From Caldifarciminota bacterium (GTDB lineage: Bacteria > Hydrothermota > Tepidihabitantia > B3-TA06), in the NCBI GenBank assembly GCA_016934635.1, contig JAFGSK010000030.1, positions 1 through 64,000 on the forward strand: 64,000 nt of DNA. The letters are read 5' to 3'. Both the position numbers and the translations under genes were made by a program. Each line of letters starts with the position of its first letter. Position 1 is the first letter of the stretch. The notes beneath the pieces were generated by a model that was given only the letters and a program-made list of their open reading frames with translations, made no database searches and was not told the DNA's origin. This document shows positions 49,448-57,511 of this stretch, piece after piece.

Positions 49448-50281
49448 ATGGCAGGTATAACGGAACGGGTATACCCCAAGGAAATGGACCGTAACGGTGT
49501 TGGGAATATTCAAGGGGTCATGTACGAGGTTTTTACCACTCGCTATAAAGTTGCACGAAATTGGTTAGGTGGTTATTTCCAGGAACAAGGACGCAATGGC
49601 AATCTGAGAATCCTTGATATTGCTTGCGGTTCAGGCTACGGCACCGAGATACTCTCAAGTCTTGGCGAATCGGTAGGAGTAGACCTTGATCCCGAAGCGG
49701 TTGAGTACGCCCAGAACAACTACTCAAATCCACGTACATCTTTTGTAGAGGGTAACGCAGATGATTTCGATTTTCTGGAAAGTCTGGGTAAGTTCGATGC
49801 AGTGGTGAGTCTTGCCACTGTTGAGCATGTCGCCGATGCGCAGGAATACATGCGCTGGATTTACCGCGCCTTGCGTCCGGGAGGGGTATCGGTTGTTTGT
49901 TTCCCATCGGTCGTGACCATGGATTGGGCTATTCCTCATCACAAGCGTGACATCTCCAGGCGTGCCGCAAGACGCCTTTTCCGCAAGACCGGTTTCGAGG
50001 TAAAATGGGATTTCTATCAAAACCACAGGTTAGATATCCGTCATCTAATCAATGAAGTTACTCATCAGGATAACCAGATACCGGTTCCCCCTTTAGTGCA
50101 ATGGCTAAAGTACTATCTTACCCACCCGCATCACCTAGCCTTACGAGCTTATGAAACGACTATAGGCAGGGGGATACATTTCGGAGACCAGGAGTATCTT
50201 CTCAAACCTCTGCCTGAGGCCGATGCCGTTCCGACAAAAGCAAGATCCCGCGCTGCCCGCCTGCGGGAGTCATTTAGTTAG
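49448..50281 (+). CDS. Class I SAM-dependent methyltransferase, paralogue 2 (277 aa)
   Basis: A tandem duplicate of the previous gene: ILDIACGSGYGTE (about 55-67), AVVSLATVEHVADA, TMDWAIPHHKRDISRRAARRLF, and PLVQWLKYYLTHPHHLAL near the end align position by position, while other stretches have diverged strongly. That pattern suggests different substrates or a two-subunit enzyme. The last ~20 residues (after LLKPLPEADA) are basic and unique. A Nudix gene starts eight bases downstream, so a nucleotide-sugar or cofactor link is conceivable. Confidence 0.87.
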   Translation: MAGITERVYPKEMDRNGVGNIQGVMYEVFTTRYKVARNWLGGYFQEQGRNGNLRILDIACGSGYGTEILSSLGESVGVDLDPEAVEYAQNNYSNPRTSFVEGNADDFDFLESLGKFDAVVSLATVEHVADAQEYMRWIYRALRPGGVSVVCFPSVVTMDWAIPHHKRDISRRAARRLFRKTGFEVKWDFYQNHRLDIRHLINEVTHQDNQIPVPPLVQWLKYYLTHPHHLALRAYETTIGRGIHFGDQEYLLKPLPEADAVPTKARSRAARLRESFS

Positions 50282-50289
50282 TTCACAAA

Positions 50290-50742
50290 GTGCGGGCAAT
50301 AGAGGTTGTCGTCAGGGGGACGTTGATTCGCGGCAGCTTCCTCATGCTATCTCACCAAAAAGGCGCAGCCAATACCTTTCTTCCTGGCGGGCATATCGAG
50401 TTAGGAGAAGCGGCGCACGCGGCTCTTGCTCGCGAACTTGAGGAAGAACTGGGAACAGAAGTGGAAGTCAAGGAATTCCTGGGAGCGGTGGAACACTCCT
50501 GGCAGGGCGAAAACGGATCAAATCACGAGATCAATCTGATCTTCCGGATGGAGTGTGGTCAACTGGAGACAGATGAATTACCTCTTTCCCAGGAATCGCA
50601 CCTGGAATTTTTCTGGCAGCCAGTGGAAGATCTGGCATCGGTCAGGTTGGAGCCGTCGGCGCTGATTGAATTATTGCCCGGGTGGTTGTTTGAAAAATCC
50701 AATAGCGGGTGGGGTTCTACTATTAATAACCCCAAGCGGTAA
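50290..50742 (+). CDS. Nudix hydrolase (150 aa)
   Basis: The Nudix box is intact at residues 33-55: GGHIELGE, then AAHAALARELEEELG, fitting GX5EX7REUXEEXGU. These enzymes cleave nucleoside diphosphates linked to another group, with magnesium held by the box glutamates. The substrate is not evident. GTG 50290 is eight bases after the methyltransferase stop, so it is probably the third gene of that unit. It converges on the split GMP synthetase genes. Confidence 0.9.
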   Translation: MRAIEVVVRGTLIRGSFLMLSHQKGAANTFLPGGHIELGEAAHAALARELEEELGTEVEVKEFLGAVEHSWQGENGSNHEINLIFRMECGQLETDELPLSQESHLEFFWQPVEDLASVRLEPSALIELLPGWLFEKSNSGWGSTINNPKR

Positions 50743-50790
50743 CTTCGCTTTCGTTCGGGAATCCCTTTTTAATTCAGTTGATAAGGTGTG

Positions 50791-51366
50791 TTATGAGAGT
50801 CCTTTGACCACTTCGATGAAGTTTGTAAATATCTCGTAATGGTATTCTGTATGCTCAACTTCGGGGTGAAACTGTACCCCGTATAGAGGCCTCTCCTTAT
50901 GTTTCATTGCCTCGATGGTACAGTCCTTTGAATGAGCCAGAATAACAAATCCATCCGGCAGCTCGGTGACCTCGTCGTTGTGCGACACCCATATCGTAAA
51001 CCGTTCAGGCAAACCCTTGAACAGATCATCCGACTCGGTAACGACGAGCTCGGCCTTACCGAACTCAGGAACCTCTGACGGACCTGCTTTTCCTTGAAAG
51101 TGCAGGGCCATGAACTGATGTCCTACGCAGATGCCAAGGATAGGTATGCAGAGCTTGTCCAGGTACTCACCGGTAAGTCCCAGTTTCGGGATATCCACAC
51201 CTACCCTGGGCGCGCCGCCTGAAAGCACCAAGCCGTTAGCAGTAATCTCGGTTACCGGGGTAGTATTGGGGATGATCCGGGTTTCGACCTCCAGATCCCT
51301 GAGCATACGCCACTCCCGATGGGTCCACTGACCTCCGTTGTCGATAACGTCTATCCTTATTCCCAC
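50791..51366 (-). CDS. guaAA: GMP synthase, glutamine amidotransferase subunit (archaeal-type split form)
   Basis: A free-standing class I glutamine amidotransferase of 191 residues. It has the nucleophile Cys80 in GICVGHQ and His167/Glu169 in [10 protein letters not shown], and begins [16 protein letters not shown] as in archaeal GuaA-A. It supplies ammonia to the ATP-PPase subunit, which makes GMP from XMP. I place the start at GTG 51366, overlapping the end of the partner gene by ten bases; the frame continues far upstream inside that gene but is not coding there. Most bacteria fuse the two parts in one chain of ~520 residues. Confidence 0.9.
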   Translation of the reverse strand: MGIRIDVIDNGGQWTHREWRMLRDLEVETRIIPNTTPVTEITANGLVLSGGAPRVGVDIPKLGLTGEYLDKLCIPILGICVGHQFMALHFQGKAGPSEVPEFGKAELVVTESDDLFKGLPERFTIWVSHNDEVTELPDGFVILAHSKDCTIEAMKHKERPLYGVQFHPEVEHTEYHYEIFTNFIEVVKGLS

Positions 51367-52301
51367 TCGATAGTCCCCGGCGGCTTGTGGGTTACGTCGT
51401 ATACAACCCTCACCACTTCTCCTATCGTATTGGTAATATGCACACTGATCCGTTCTAACAACTGATATGGAAGAGGAGAAGCGGATGCAGTCATGCCGTC
51501 CAGGCTTCCGACAGCCCGGATTACTACCGTTTCGCCGTATGCCCTTACGTCCCCCCTGACGCCAACACTTTTGACCGGCAGGAGAACCGCGAAGTACTGC
51601 CACGGTATCTCGCATTCACCACTTTCAGCAGCTGATTCGATTTCCTCTTCGACTATAGCGCACGCCTCCCTGAGTATTCCGGTTCGCTCACGGGTAGCCT
51701 CACCAAGAACCCTTACTGCAAGTCCGGGCCCGGGGAAGGGTTGCTTCTCTGCTATCTCGAGACCGAGATGTCTGGCAACCTTTCTCACCTCGTCCTTATA
51801 AAGATCGCGCAAAGGCTCCACGAGCTTCATCTTCATTTTTTCGGGCAGTCCGCCCACGTTGTGGTGTGACTTTATCGTATCCCTCAAGGCACCTCCTGAC
51901 TCGATCCAGTCAGGTGCTATGGTACCCTGGATCAGGGTATCTGCCTTTACCTTTCCAGCTTCCCTTTCAAAAACCTTAATGAACAGGTTGCCGATGATCT
52001 TGCGCTTGCGTTCCGGTTCACTCACGCCCCTCAATGCCTTGAAAAACTCGTTGGATGCGTCGACAAAATGGAGGTTAAGTCCCATGTTTCCAAGCAGGTC
52101 CTGTACGTGCTCAGACTCTCCTTTTCTGAGGTAGCCGGTGTCCACGAAAACGGTAACCAGCCGTTCACCGATGGCCTTATTAACCAATACGGCAGCGGTG
52201 GTCGAATCCACCCCGCCTGAACAGGCTATGATTGCAGTGCCTTCGATCTCTTTCTTTAACTTTTCAATGGATTGGTCGATGAAACGGGCAACGTCTTTCA
52301 T
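51357..52301 (-). CDS. guaAB: GMP synthase, ATP-pyrophosphatase subunit (archaeal-type split form)
   Basis: The 314-residue product has the PP-loop SGGVDS (28-33) of the N-type ATP pyrophosphatases, the substrate region [37 protein letters not shown], the [11 protein letters not shown] motif and a C-terminal dimerisation domain ending PPGTIEWE. It adenylates XMP. The start is the ATG at 52301, five bases past a -10 box; the frame continues to 52334, but that stretch is the promoter itself. The two subunit genes are in the order B then A. Confidence 0.95.
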   Translation of the reverse strand: MKDVARFIDQSIEKLKKEIEGTAIIACSGGVDSTTAAVLVNKAIGERLVTVFVDTGYLRKGESEHVQDLLGNMGLNLHFVDASNEFFKALRGVSEPERKRKIIGNLFIKVFEREAGKVKADTLIQGTIAPDWIESGGALRDTIKSHHNVGGLPEKMKMKLVEPLRDLYKDEVRKVARHLGLEIAEKQPFPGPGLAVRVLGEATRERTGILREACAIVEEEIESAAESGECEIPWQYFAVLLPVKSVGVRGDVRAYGETVVIRAVGSLDGMTASASPLPYQLLERISVHITNTIGEVVRVVYDVTHKPPGTIEWE

Positions 52302-52306
52302 GGAGG

Positions 52307-52334
52307 ATTGTACGGAGGGAGAAAGGAAAGTCAA
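52307..52334 (-). promoter_or_regulatory. Leaderless promoter of the split GMP synthase genes
   Basis: Minus strand TTGACT (52329-52334), 16-nt spacer, TACAAT (52307-52312), five bases, then ATG 52301. Confidence 0.8.
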
Positions 52335-52373
52335 ATCATGGAGAAATTAGGATTATCTTAAGCTCCTTGTCCG

Positions 52374-52769
52374 CTAATGGATTATTAGATCAATCAGCCT
52401 CCATATCCACATGAGCAATATTGTAATCCATAAAATTATATTTAAAAAATGATTATTTCTCCAAGCTTTTAGCCACTCCTTTCCTTCATCATCTCCATGT
52501 TGTGGCGGGTTTGAGGTGAATAAAACCAATCCACAGGAATTACATTGCATGGCGATTATCAATTCTGATGTCTTGGTCGGTCGACCCTTGGAATGCCCTA
52601 GTAAAGGTTGTCCCCAGGTTGAGCTTTTCATATGATGGAAGGTTATTTCTTCCGTGTACCAACGGATAAGAGGTCTTATGCCCAGGTAACCTTTACTTAA
52701 CGGCGAACCACATCGTGGGCATTTTTCCAGGTTAAGCTCTTCCGGATACTGTTGTTTATCATGAAACAT
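52374..52769 (-). CDS. Zinc-ribbon-like membrane-tethered protein (131 aa)
   Basis: Two Cys pairs, CPRCG (Cys17, Cys20) and CNSCG (Cys76, Cys79), with a WY-containing segment between, form a likely zinc ribbon. A single membrane span (about 108-129) follows at the C-terminus, so the ribbon faces the cytoplasm if tail-anchored. It resembles small zinc-ribbon proteins of unknown role. The ATG is six bases beyond TATAAT, so a leaderless start is predicted. It is a single gene. Confidence 0.75.
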   Translation of the reverse strand: MFHDKQQYPEELNLEKCPRCGSPLSKGYLGIRPLIRWYTEEITFHHMKSSTWGQPLLGHSKGRPTKTSELIIAMQCNSCGLVLFTSNPPQHGDDEGKEWLKAWRNNHFLNIILWITILLMWIWRLIDLIIH

Positions 52770-52775
52770 GTCTCA

Positions 52776-52802
52776 ATTATATGAACTTGAGGAAGAAGTC
52801 AA
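52776..52802 (-). promoter_or_regulatory. Leaderless promoter of the zinc-ribbon gene
   Basis: Minus strand TTGACT (52797-52802), 15-nt spacer, perfect TATAAT (52776-52781), six bases, ATG. Confidence 0.75.
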
Positions 52803-52939
52803 GGGACGTTTGTGATCTTCGACCCCTACGTTTTTCTATGTAAGCAGGCTGAAGGCGCTTATTTTTCAGAGCGACGCAGGCGTCGCCCCAACGGATAGTT
52901 GTGTAAATATCCGAAAAAGGCGGGCTTGAACGTGATCGT

Positions 52940-53659
52940 TCAGCGCCATTCCTCCATCGCACTCTCAAAATCATCGGTACACCCTGTATGGGCGGTGCAC
53001 ATCAATATAATACCTTCGAGCTTGGCCAGTTTCCTTATTGAGGCTTCCTGAAGCCTCGAGTCCATGTTGATTGCCTTGAAGAAGACACGCGCCTTTCCTT
53101 CCTCCAGTCTCAAGTTGTCCCCTGTAAAGAGGATTGAATCGTTGACCAGATAGGAGACCGATCCGGGTGTATGCCCGGGACAGAATATCGCCTGTGCCTT
53201 TATCTGGTCAATATGGACGATTTCACCGTCATCAACCAGGATATAATCCCTCGGAAGAGCCTTGTTGTAGTACGGTCCCATCCTTACTGTCGTGCGGTTA
53301 ATCATCTGCTCTTCGTCTGCACCGAGATATATCTTCGCGTTGGTTAAGAGTCCAAGACCGCCTGTATGATCTATGTCCGTGTGCGTCAGGAAAACGCATT
53401 CCACCAACTCCGGATCGATACCTATCTTCTCGAACTCGCCTGAAACGTCTAGTTTCTTTGTGTTCTTGTAGCCCGCGTCGATGCAGATAATGTGGTTATC
53501 TTGGAGGAAGATGAAGAAGTTGTTGTTACGCGTCCTGATAGTGTAGAGCCTGGAGGGTATTATCGCTCCGGTATTCATTGGAATCCACTTCGAGGTCGCA
53601 CAGAGAAAAGGTAGGCAGAGGAAGGCAAGCGCGGCAAACGGGATAATGGTTTTTACCAC
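52940..53659 (-). CDS. MBL-fold metallo-hydrolase, exported (239 aa)
   Basis: A signal peptide or anchor (1-22) precedes a metallo-beta-lactamase fold: HTDIDHTG (His93, Asp95, Asp97, His98), a His in CPGHTPGS, Asp in FTGDN and a final His in CTAHTG, a full set for two metal ions. The family includes lactonases, glyoxalase II and others; the substrate is unknown. It overlaps the small membrane protein gene upstream by seven bases, and the two share the promoter at 53853-53880. Confidence 0.88.
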   Translation of the reverse strand: MVKTIIPFAALAFLCLPFLCATSKWIPMNTGAIIPSRLYTIRTRNNNFFIFLQDNHIICIDAGYKNTKKLDVSGEFEKIGIDPELVECVFLTHTDIDHTGGLGLLTNAKIYLGADEEQMINRTTVRMGPYYNKALPRDYILVDDGEIVHIDQIKAQAIFCPGHTPGSVSYLVNDSILFTGDNLRLEEGKARVFFKAINMDSRLQEASIRKLAKLEGIILMCTAHTGCTDDFESAMEEWR

Positions 53660-53847
53660 AATAACCCCAGCTTTGCCCCAAGGTATATAAGCCCTGCGAA
53701 GATGCCTCCGCCTGCCGCAGCTAAGATGAAGTGAAGGGTGGCATTAAGCTTCTTGTTCTTCCTGTCCCAGCCCCAAAAAAGGAAGAAAATTCCAGCGAGT
53801 CCAAAGATTGTCGCTAGAACCGCAATAACGATTCCCCAGGTAGTCAC
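53653..53847 (-). CDS. Small two-span membrane protein (64 aa)
   Basis: Hydrophobic segments at about residues 5-26 and 39-62 flank a short basic loop (WDRKNKKLNA). It starts with GTG 53847, five bases past a -10 box, and is the first gene of a pair with the MBL hydrolase. It may be a membrane partner of that enzyme. No family recognised. Confidence 0.72.
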   Translation of the reverse strand: MTTWGIVIAVLATIFGLAGIFFLFWGWDRKNKKLNATLHFILAAAGGGIFAGLIYLGAKLGLLW

Positions 53848-53852
53848 GACTT

Positions 53853-53880
53853 AGCTTAGTTAGCTAAATTGCTTTGTCAA
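53853..53880 (-). promoter_or_regulatory. Leaderless promoter with a GTG start
   Basis: Minus strand TTGACA (53875-53880), 16-nt spacer, TAAGCT (53853-53858), five bases, GTG 53847. Confidence 0.72.
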
Positions 53881-54287
53881 TGTTATGGAGTATCCTTCAC
53901 CCCAACCCTCACCTTAGAAGGTTAATAATCTGTGGACCGACATCTGCCGTTCATCCCAGAATGATGCTTGAGTCCATCCGTTTAAGACTCTAGTTTACGA
54001 TCTTCTTATAAAAAAACCCCGTGTGCTCCGGATGTCTTTACATGTCCAGACCTGAACCAGAAACTGATGACAATCAGTTCAAAGAATTTGAAACACGGAG
54101 ACAACGAAGGTGCATTGAGGTTCAAATTACCACAGCAGTTGGAGGCTATTTTTTTGGGCTTGACTAATTAACCTGGATGATTAACATCTCGAAAGACTTT
54201 CGGGATTTCTACGGAATTTAAGATGAAACCCGTAAGTTCGGGTGTTAAATTAGGATATTACACCGATCTTGCTGGAGGATAAAATCT
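53881..54287. other. Intergenic region with eroded repeats
   Basis: Between divergent units. It contains an eroded CACGGAGACAACGAAGG word (about 54094-54112) that is the complement-type partner of the repeat near 4808-4850, a CCGAAAG/CTTTCGG hairpin (about 54192-54208), a CCCG/CGGG stem (about 54225-54238) and the promoter at 54160-54187. No gene is visible. Confidence 0.6.
54160..54187 (+). promoter_or_regulatory. Promoter of the PorV-like gene
   Basis: TTGACT (54160-54165), 16-nt spacer, TAACAT (54182-54187). The leader of about 95 nt holds two small hairpins and GGAGG at 54274-54278. Confidence 0.6.
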
Positions 54288-55508
54288 TTGTTCAAAAGAA
54301 TAATTTTTTTACTCGTCATCGCGGGGGTATTCCCTACGATAAAAGGCGCCGATGCTTCTTTTCTTCTAATCTGGCCAGGTTCGAGACCGGCTGCTTTAGG
54401 CGGTGCGTTTACTGCAATAGCGGATGATGCTTCCGCCGCTCTCTACAATCCAGCGGGATTGGGTTTTCAGAAAGATATGAATCTCTTGCTGATGCACGCA
54501 AACTGGTTACCTGATTTGTATCCAGGGATGTACTTCGAGTATCTGGCAGCCTCGGCTTCTATTCCCAAGGTCGGTACGTTTGCATTCAACGGGGTATATC
54601 TTTCTACCGGGGAATGTATTGTTACCGATGGTAGCGGTAATCTTATCGGGTCATACACGACATTTGATTATTCCCTGGGTGTAGCCTATGGCCGTGAACT
54701 GAACCCGAAGCTTTCAATAGGTGGTGGGATAAAACTCATCTATGATTCTGTTGCACCTGACTGGGTTTTTGAGGAATTAGGGATTACTGGAAGTGGATCA
54801 GGTCTAACCTGGGCAGTAGACGCTGGGGTTCTCTACAAGCCCTTCCAGAACCTGAAAATGGGTGTCGCGATGCAAAATCTTGGCCCACCTATCTCTTTCG
54901 ACTTTGATACAACCAGTACTACTCTCCCCCTGTTGTTACGCACTGGAATAGGCTTTAATCCGACCTTCGGAGTAGTAAACGATAGGGCTTTAAGCATAGG
55001 AGTAACCCTCTGCCCTGCTTGCGATTTCGTCAAACTGCTTCCTAATATGTTTACCGTAGATCCATCTTACATAGATACGATGACTTTCGGACAGGAACTT
55101 GCCTATGAATTAGAGGACATCTGGCGAAGCTTCGGCCTGGAAGCTTCCGGCCTCGTTAAGTTGATTTTGCCAAAAGATTGGTCAATATTCGGAAAACTCA
55201 CCCTGGATGGAGGCTACTTCTTCGATAAGCACAATTCCAGAGGCGGCTTCGTTGTTGAGGACGAAACCCGAGATTGGATACATGTTGGTTTGTTTCCCTT
55301 TATCTTCGGCAAACAGGAAGGTAAACTCATTAAGGCAGGTTTGACGTTTGGTGGATATGTCGGACTTGGCTTCGAAACATCCAAATTCAGACTCGGTTTA
55401 GACTTAGGGATGGGCTCAGATGAAAACCTCCTCGACTTCCCGACTACAAATCGAAGATTTTCAGGGAATCTGTATTTTCAACCTCTAAAAAAACCACACT
55501 CGCCTTAG
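54288..55508 (+). CDS. PorV/PorQ-family outer-membrane beta-barrel protein (406 aa)
   Basis: A signal peptide (1-20) is followed by the family hallmark: FLLIWPGSRPAALGGAFTAIADDASAALYNPAGLG (about residues 25-59), then FadL-like strands (DYSLGVAYGRELNPKLSIGGGIKLI, LKMGVAMQNLGPPISF) and a C-terminal strand region. PorV-type proteins collect substrates of the type IX secretion system at the outer membrane and pass them to surface attachment. Four proteins in this window carry matching C-terminal sorting-type domains. It starts with TTG 54288 behind GGAGG. It is a single gene. Confidence 0.87.
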   Translation: MFKRIIFLLVIAGVFPTIKGADASFLLIWPGSRPAALGGAFTAIADDASAALYNPAGLGFQKDMNLLLMHANWLPDLYPGMYFEYLAASASIPKVGTFAFNGVYLSTGECIVTDGSGNLIGSYTTFDYSLGVAYGRELNPKLSIGGGIKLIYDSVAPDWVFEELGITGSGSGLTWAVDAGVLYKPFQNLKMGVAMQNLGPPISFDFDTTSTTLPLLLRTGIGFNPTFGVVNDRALSIGVTLCPACDFVKLLPNMFTVDPSYIDTMTFGQELAYELEDIWRSFGLEASGLVKLILPKDWSIFGKLTLDGGYFFDKHNSRGGFVVEDETRDWIHVGLFPFIFGKQEGKLIKAGLTFGGYVGLGFETSKFRLGLDLGMGSDENLLDFPTTNRRFSGNLYFQPLKKPHSP

Positions 55509-55659
55509 GATATTGTCGTTGCTTACTTCTCTACTCAACAATAGAAATCATAAAGTCTACCTAACGTTTTCCAAGAGATGAACTTAGCCATGCGATCAAA
55601 TCTGATAAACGGTCAATCTTCAAATCTTTCAATCTTGTAATCTTCTAATCTCCTGGGGC

Positions 55660-55687
55660 TTGCATGAATAAAAACTTTCCGGATAAT
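55660..55687 (+). promoter_or_regulatory. Leaderless promoter of the ECF sigma operon
   Basis: TTGCAT (55660-55665), 16-nt spacer, GATAAT (55682-55687). ATG 55694 is the seventh base past the -10 box. An alternative 18-nt reading with TAATGT is possible. Confidence 0.65.
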
Positions 55688-55693
55688 GTATAG

Positions 55694-56239
55694 ATGGTAG
55701 ATATGAGTACAGCTGACGCGGAGGCGATAAGGCTTACCGTAACCGGAGATAAGGAAGCCTTCGCAGTAATCGTGGCAAGATACACGGAAAGGGCTTACAG
55801 AATGGCTTTATACATACTTGGTTCGGAGCAGGACGCGATGGATGTCTCCCAGGACGCATTTATCCGGGCGTACCGTAACCTGAAGCGGTTCGACCTCGCG
55901 CGTCCCTTCTTTCCGTGGTTTGCTCGTATCTTACGCAATCTCTGCTACAATTACTACAATCGCCGCAAACGCCGTATGACTTACGATATTGAAAATTTCC
56001 AGATAGCCCTGCCCTCGAAGGGAATCACGCCTGAGACCCGGCTTGCATTGAACAAAGCCCTGTCAGAACTCTCGCCCCAGGACAGAGAGATCATAGGCAA
56101 GTTTTACTTCGAACAGCTTTCGTACGCCGAGATCGCCGAAGAACTGGATATACCTATAGGTACGGTGATGTCAAGGCTTTACTACGCACGCAGGCATCTT
56201 AAGAACTTCCTTCTGTCAGCAAGGGGAGTAAAACAATGA
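55694..56239 (+). CDS. ECF-family RNA polymerase sigma factor (181 aa)
   Basis: Region 2 (about residues 20-90) shows FAVIVARYTERAYRMALYILGSEQDAMDVSQDAFIRAYRNL, and region 4 (about 118-172) shows LSPQDREIIGKFYFEQLSYAEIAEELDIPIGTVMSRLYYARRHLK with a helix-turn-helix. This two-region form is extracytoplasmic-function sigma. It overlaps the anti-sigma gene by four bases. Its promoter resembles the housekeeping type, so autoregulation is not evident. Confidence 0.95.
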   Translation: MVDMSTADAEAIRLTVTGDKEAFAVIVARYTERAYRMALYILGSEQDAMDVSQDAFIRAYRNLKRFDLARPFFPWFARILRNLCYNYYNRRKRRMTYDIENFQIALPSKGITPETRLALNKALSELSPQDREIIGKFYFEQLSYAEIAEELDIPIGTVMSRLYYARRHLKNFLLSARGVKQ

Positions 56240-56685
56240 AGCACGAGCACTACAAGTATCTTCTCCTGAAGGTGGTGGACGGCGTGGCTTCGGCAAAGGA
56301 GAAGAAAGAATTCCTGACTCATATTCGTTCCTGTGAGGAGTGCCGTGCCGAATACGGTGAGTTCAAAAACCTGGAGGAACTTATGTCTTCAATTAAACTC
56401 AAGGATCTGACCGAGGAAGCGCGTGAAGTCTACTGGCGTTCCCTGTACAATCGTCTGGAACGCGGCTTGGGCTGGATCCTTCTCTCGTTGGGAGCAATCC
56501 TTTTACTTGGGTTTGGTGCATTTATGCTGATCAAGGAATTTATTGCAAGCCCTACAGTATCCTTGATTCTCAAGATAGGCGTATGCACAATTCTGGGTGG
56601 AATCATCGTTCTTCTGGTAAGTGTAATAAAGGAAAGATTGTTGGTGCGAAGATATGACAAGTATTCCAAAGAGGTAAAGCTATGA
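56236..56685 (+). CDS. Anti-sigma factor with zinc finger and two membrane spans (149 aa)
   Basis: An N-terminal ZAS-type zinc finger HxxxCxxC (His29, Cys33, Cys36, in HIRSCEEC) binds the sigma factor. Two membrane spans follow (about 76-97 and 108-130), with a short basic tail. It would hold the preceding ECF sigma factor at the inner membrane. ATGA overlaps on both sides show coupled translation with sigma and with the YbjQ gene. Confidence 0.92.
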   Translation: MKHEHYKYLLLKVVDGVASAKEKKEFLTHIRSCEECRAEYGEFKNLEELMSSIKLKDLTEEAREVYWRSLYNRLERGLGWILLSLGAILLLGFGAFMLIKEFIASPTVSLILKIGVCTILGGIIVLLVSVIKERLLVRRYDKYSKEVKL

Positions 56686-57005
56686 TACTCTCTACAACAA
56701 ACACGATTCCCGGATACAAGATAGTTGAAAATCTGGGAATCGTCAGAGGGAATACAGTACGTGCCAGACATTTCGGGCACGACTTCATGGCAGGTTTGAA
56801 GAACCTGATAGGCGGTGAGATAACAGATTACACCAAGCTTCTTGCAGAATCCCGTGAACAAGCACTGGACAGGATGCTGGAACGCGCCGAGGAATTAAAG
56901 GCAGATGCAATAATCGGCGTACGTTTCATGACATCATCCGTTATGCAGGGGGCGGCCGAGCTTCTGGCTTACGGGACTGCTGTAAGACTTAAGAAAGAAA
57001 GTTAA
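56682..57005 (+). CDS. YbjQ/DUF74-family protein (107 aa)
   Basis: This is the typical YbjQ (UPF0145) chain: ILSTTNTIPGYKIVENLGIVRGNTVRARHFGHDFMAGLKNLIGGEITDYTKLLAESREQALDRMLERAEELKADAIIGVRF. It forms pentamers in known structures and its role is unclear. It is the third gene of the ECF operon, with GAGGT before the ATG. Its co-expression with sigma and anti-sigma hints at an envelope or stress function, which is inference. The 128-aa lipoprotein at 19302 carries a related domain. Confidence 0.92.
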   Translation: MILSTTNTIPGYKIVENLGIVRGNTVRARHFGHDFMAGLKNLIGGEITDYTKLLAESREQALDRMLERAEELKADAIIGVRFMTSSVMQGAAELLAYGTAVRLKKES

Positions 57006-57104
57006 TATAACTAAGATACGACCAAATCTTCACCCTTAGTGGGTTCTTAAAGGAATCCTATCTTTCCTGACACACCCCGGACGAATCGATTGCTCTAAAA
57101 TCGT

Positions 57105-57500
57105 TTAGTAATAACTGAAGGTTGAAAGCATTATAATCCCGTAGACAATCCACGCGGCAGAAGCGCACAAGCATCCTACACCTGCGCTGTTCCCCTGTAT
57201 CATGCTTCTCCGGTTCTTGTAACATGAGGTATAAGCATCTACGTATTCAGGCGACTTGCCCACAAGGTTAACCTCCCTTGGTTTTGGCGTTAAGAAATAG
57301 CCGAAACCAGCGGGTACGAGACCAGCCAACGGTGTGAACAGCAAACCTGACACACACCCGGCGCCGATCCACAGCAACTCATTTGTATCTTCCATTGCAT
57401 CGTGATTAGCCTTTTTGCATGGGTCTTCGGTCTCCTGGGCAAAGAGAAATCCCACGGCTAGCATGATACTTACTAATGCCACAGGTACTATATTCTTCAT
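57105..57500 (-). CDS. Cysteine-containing envelope protein, family copy 1 (131 aa)
   Basis: This is one of three related proteins here (also 57512-57946 and 62944-63390). After a signal peptide (1-21) comes EDPCKKANHDA, then a hydrophobic segment with GC, a proline-rich loop, the strongly conserved LVGKSPEYVDAYTSCYK (about residues 80-96), and a second hydrophobic segment with GC. The cysteines fall in four equivalent places in all copies, so disulfides are likely. No named family. ATG 57500 follows GAGGAGG. It is the second gene of a pair, 11 bases after copy 2. Confidence 0.83.
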   Translation of the reverse strand: MKNIVPVALVSIMLAVGFLFAQETEDPCKKANHDAMEDTNELLWIGAGCVSGLLFTPLAGLVPAGFGYFLTPKPREVNLVGKSPEYVDAYTSCYKNRRSMIQGNSAGVGCLCASAAWIVYGIIMLSTFSYY

Positions 57501-57511
57501 CTTACCTCCTC

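Noticed and set aside
50791-51615. Longer form of the GMP synthase amidotransferase
   Set aside because: The N-terminal ~80 residues would lie in another frame of guaAB and read as nonsense; the family begins at the IDVIDNGGQ segment.
52302-52334. Upstream start for guaAB at 52334
   Set aside because: Those 11 codons coincide with a good -35/-10 promoter, and the family N-terminus fits the ATG at 52301.
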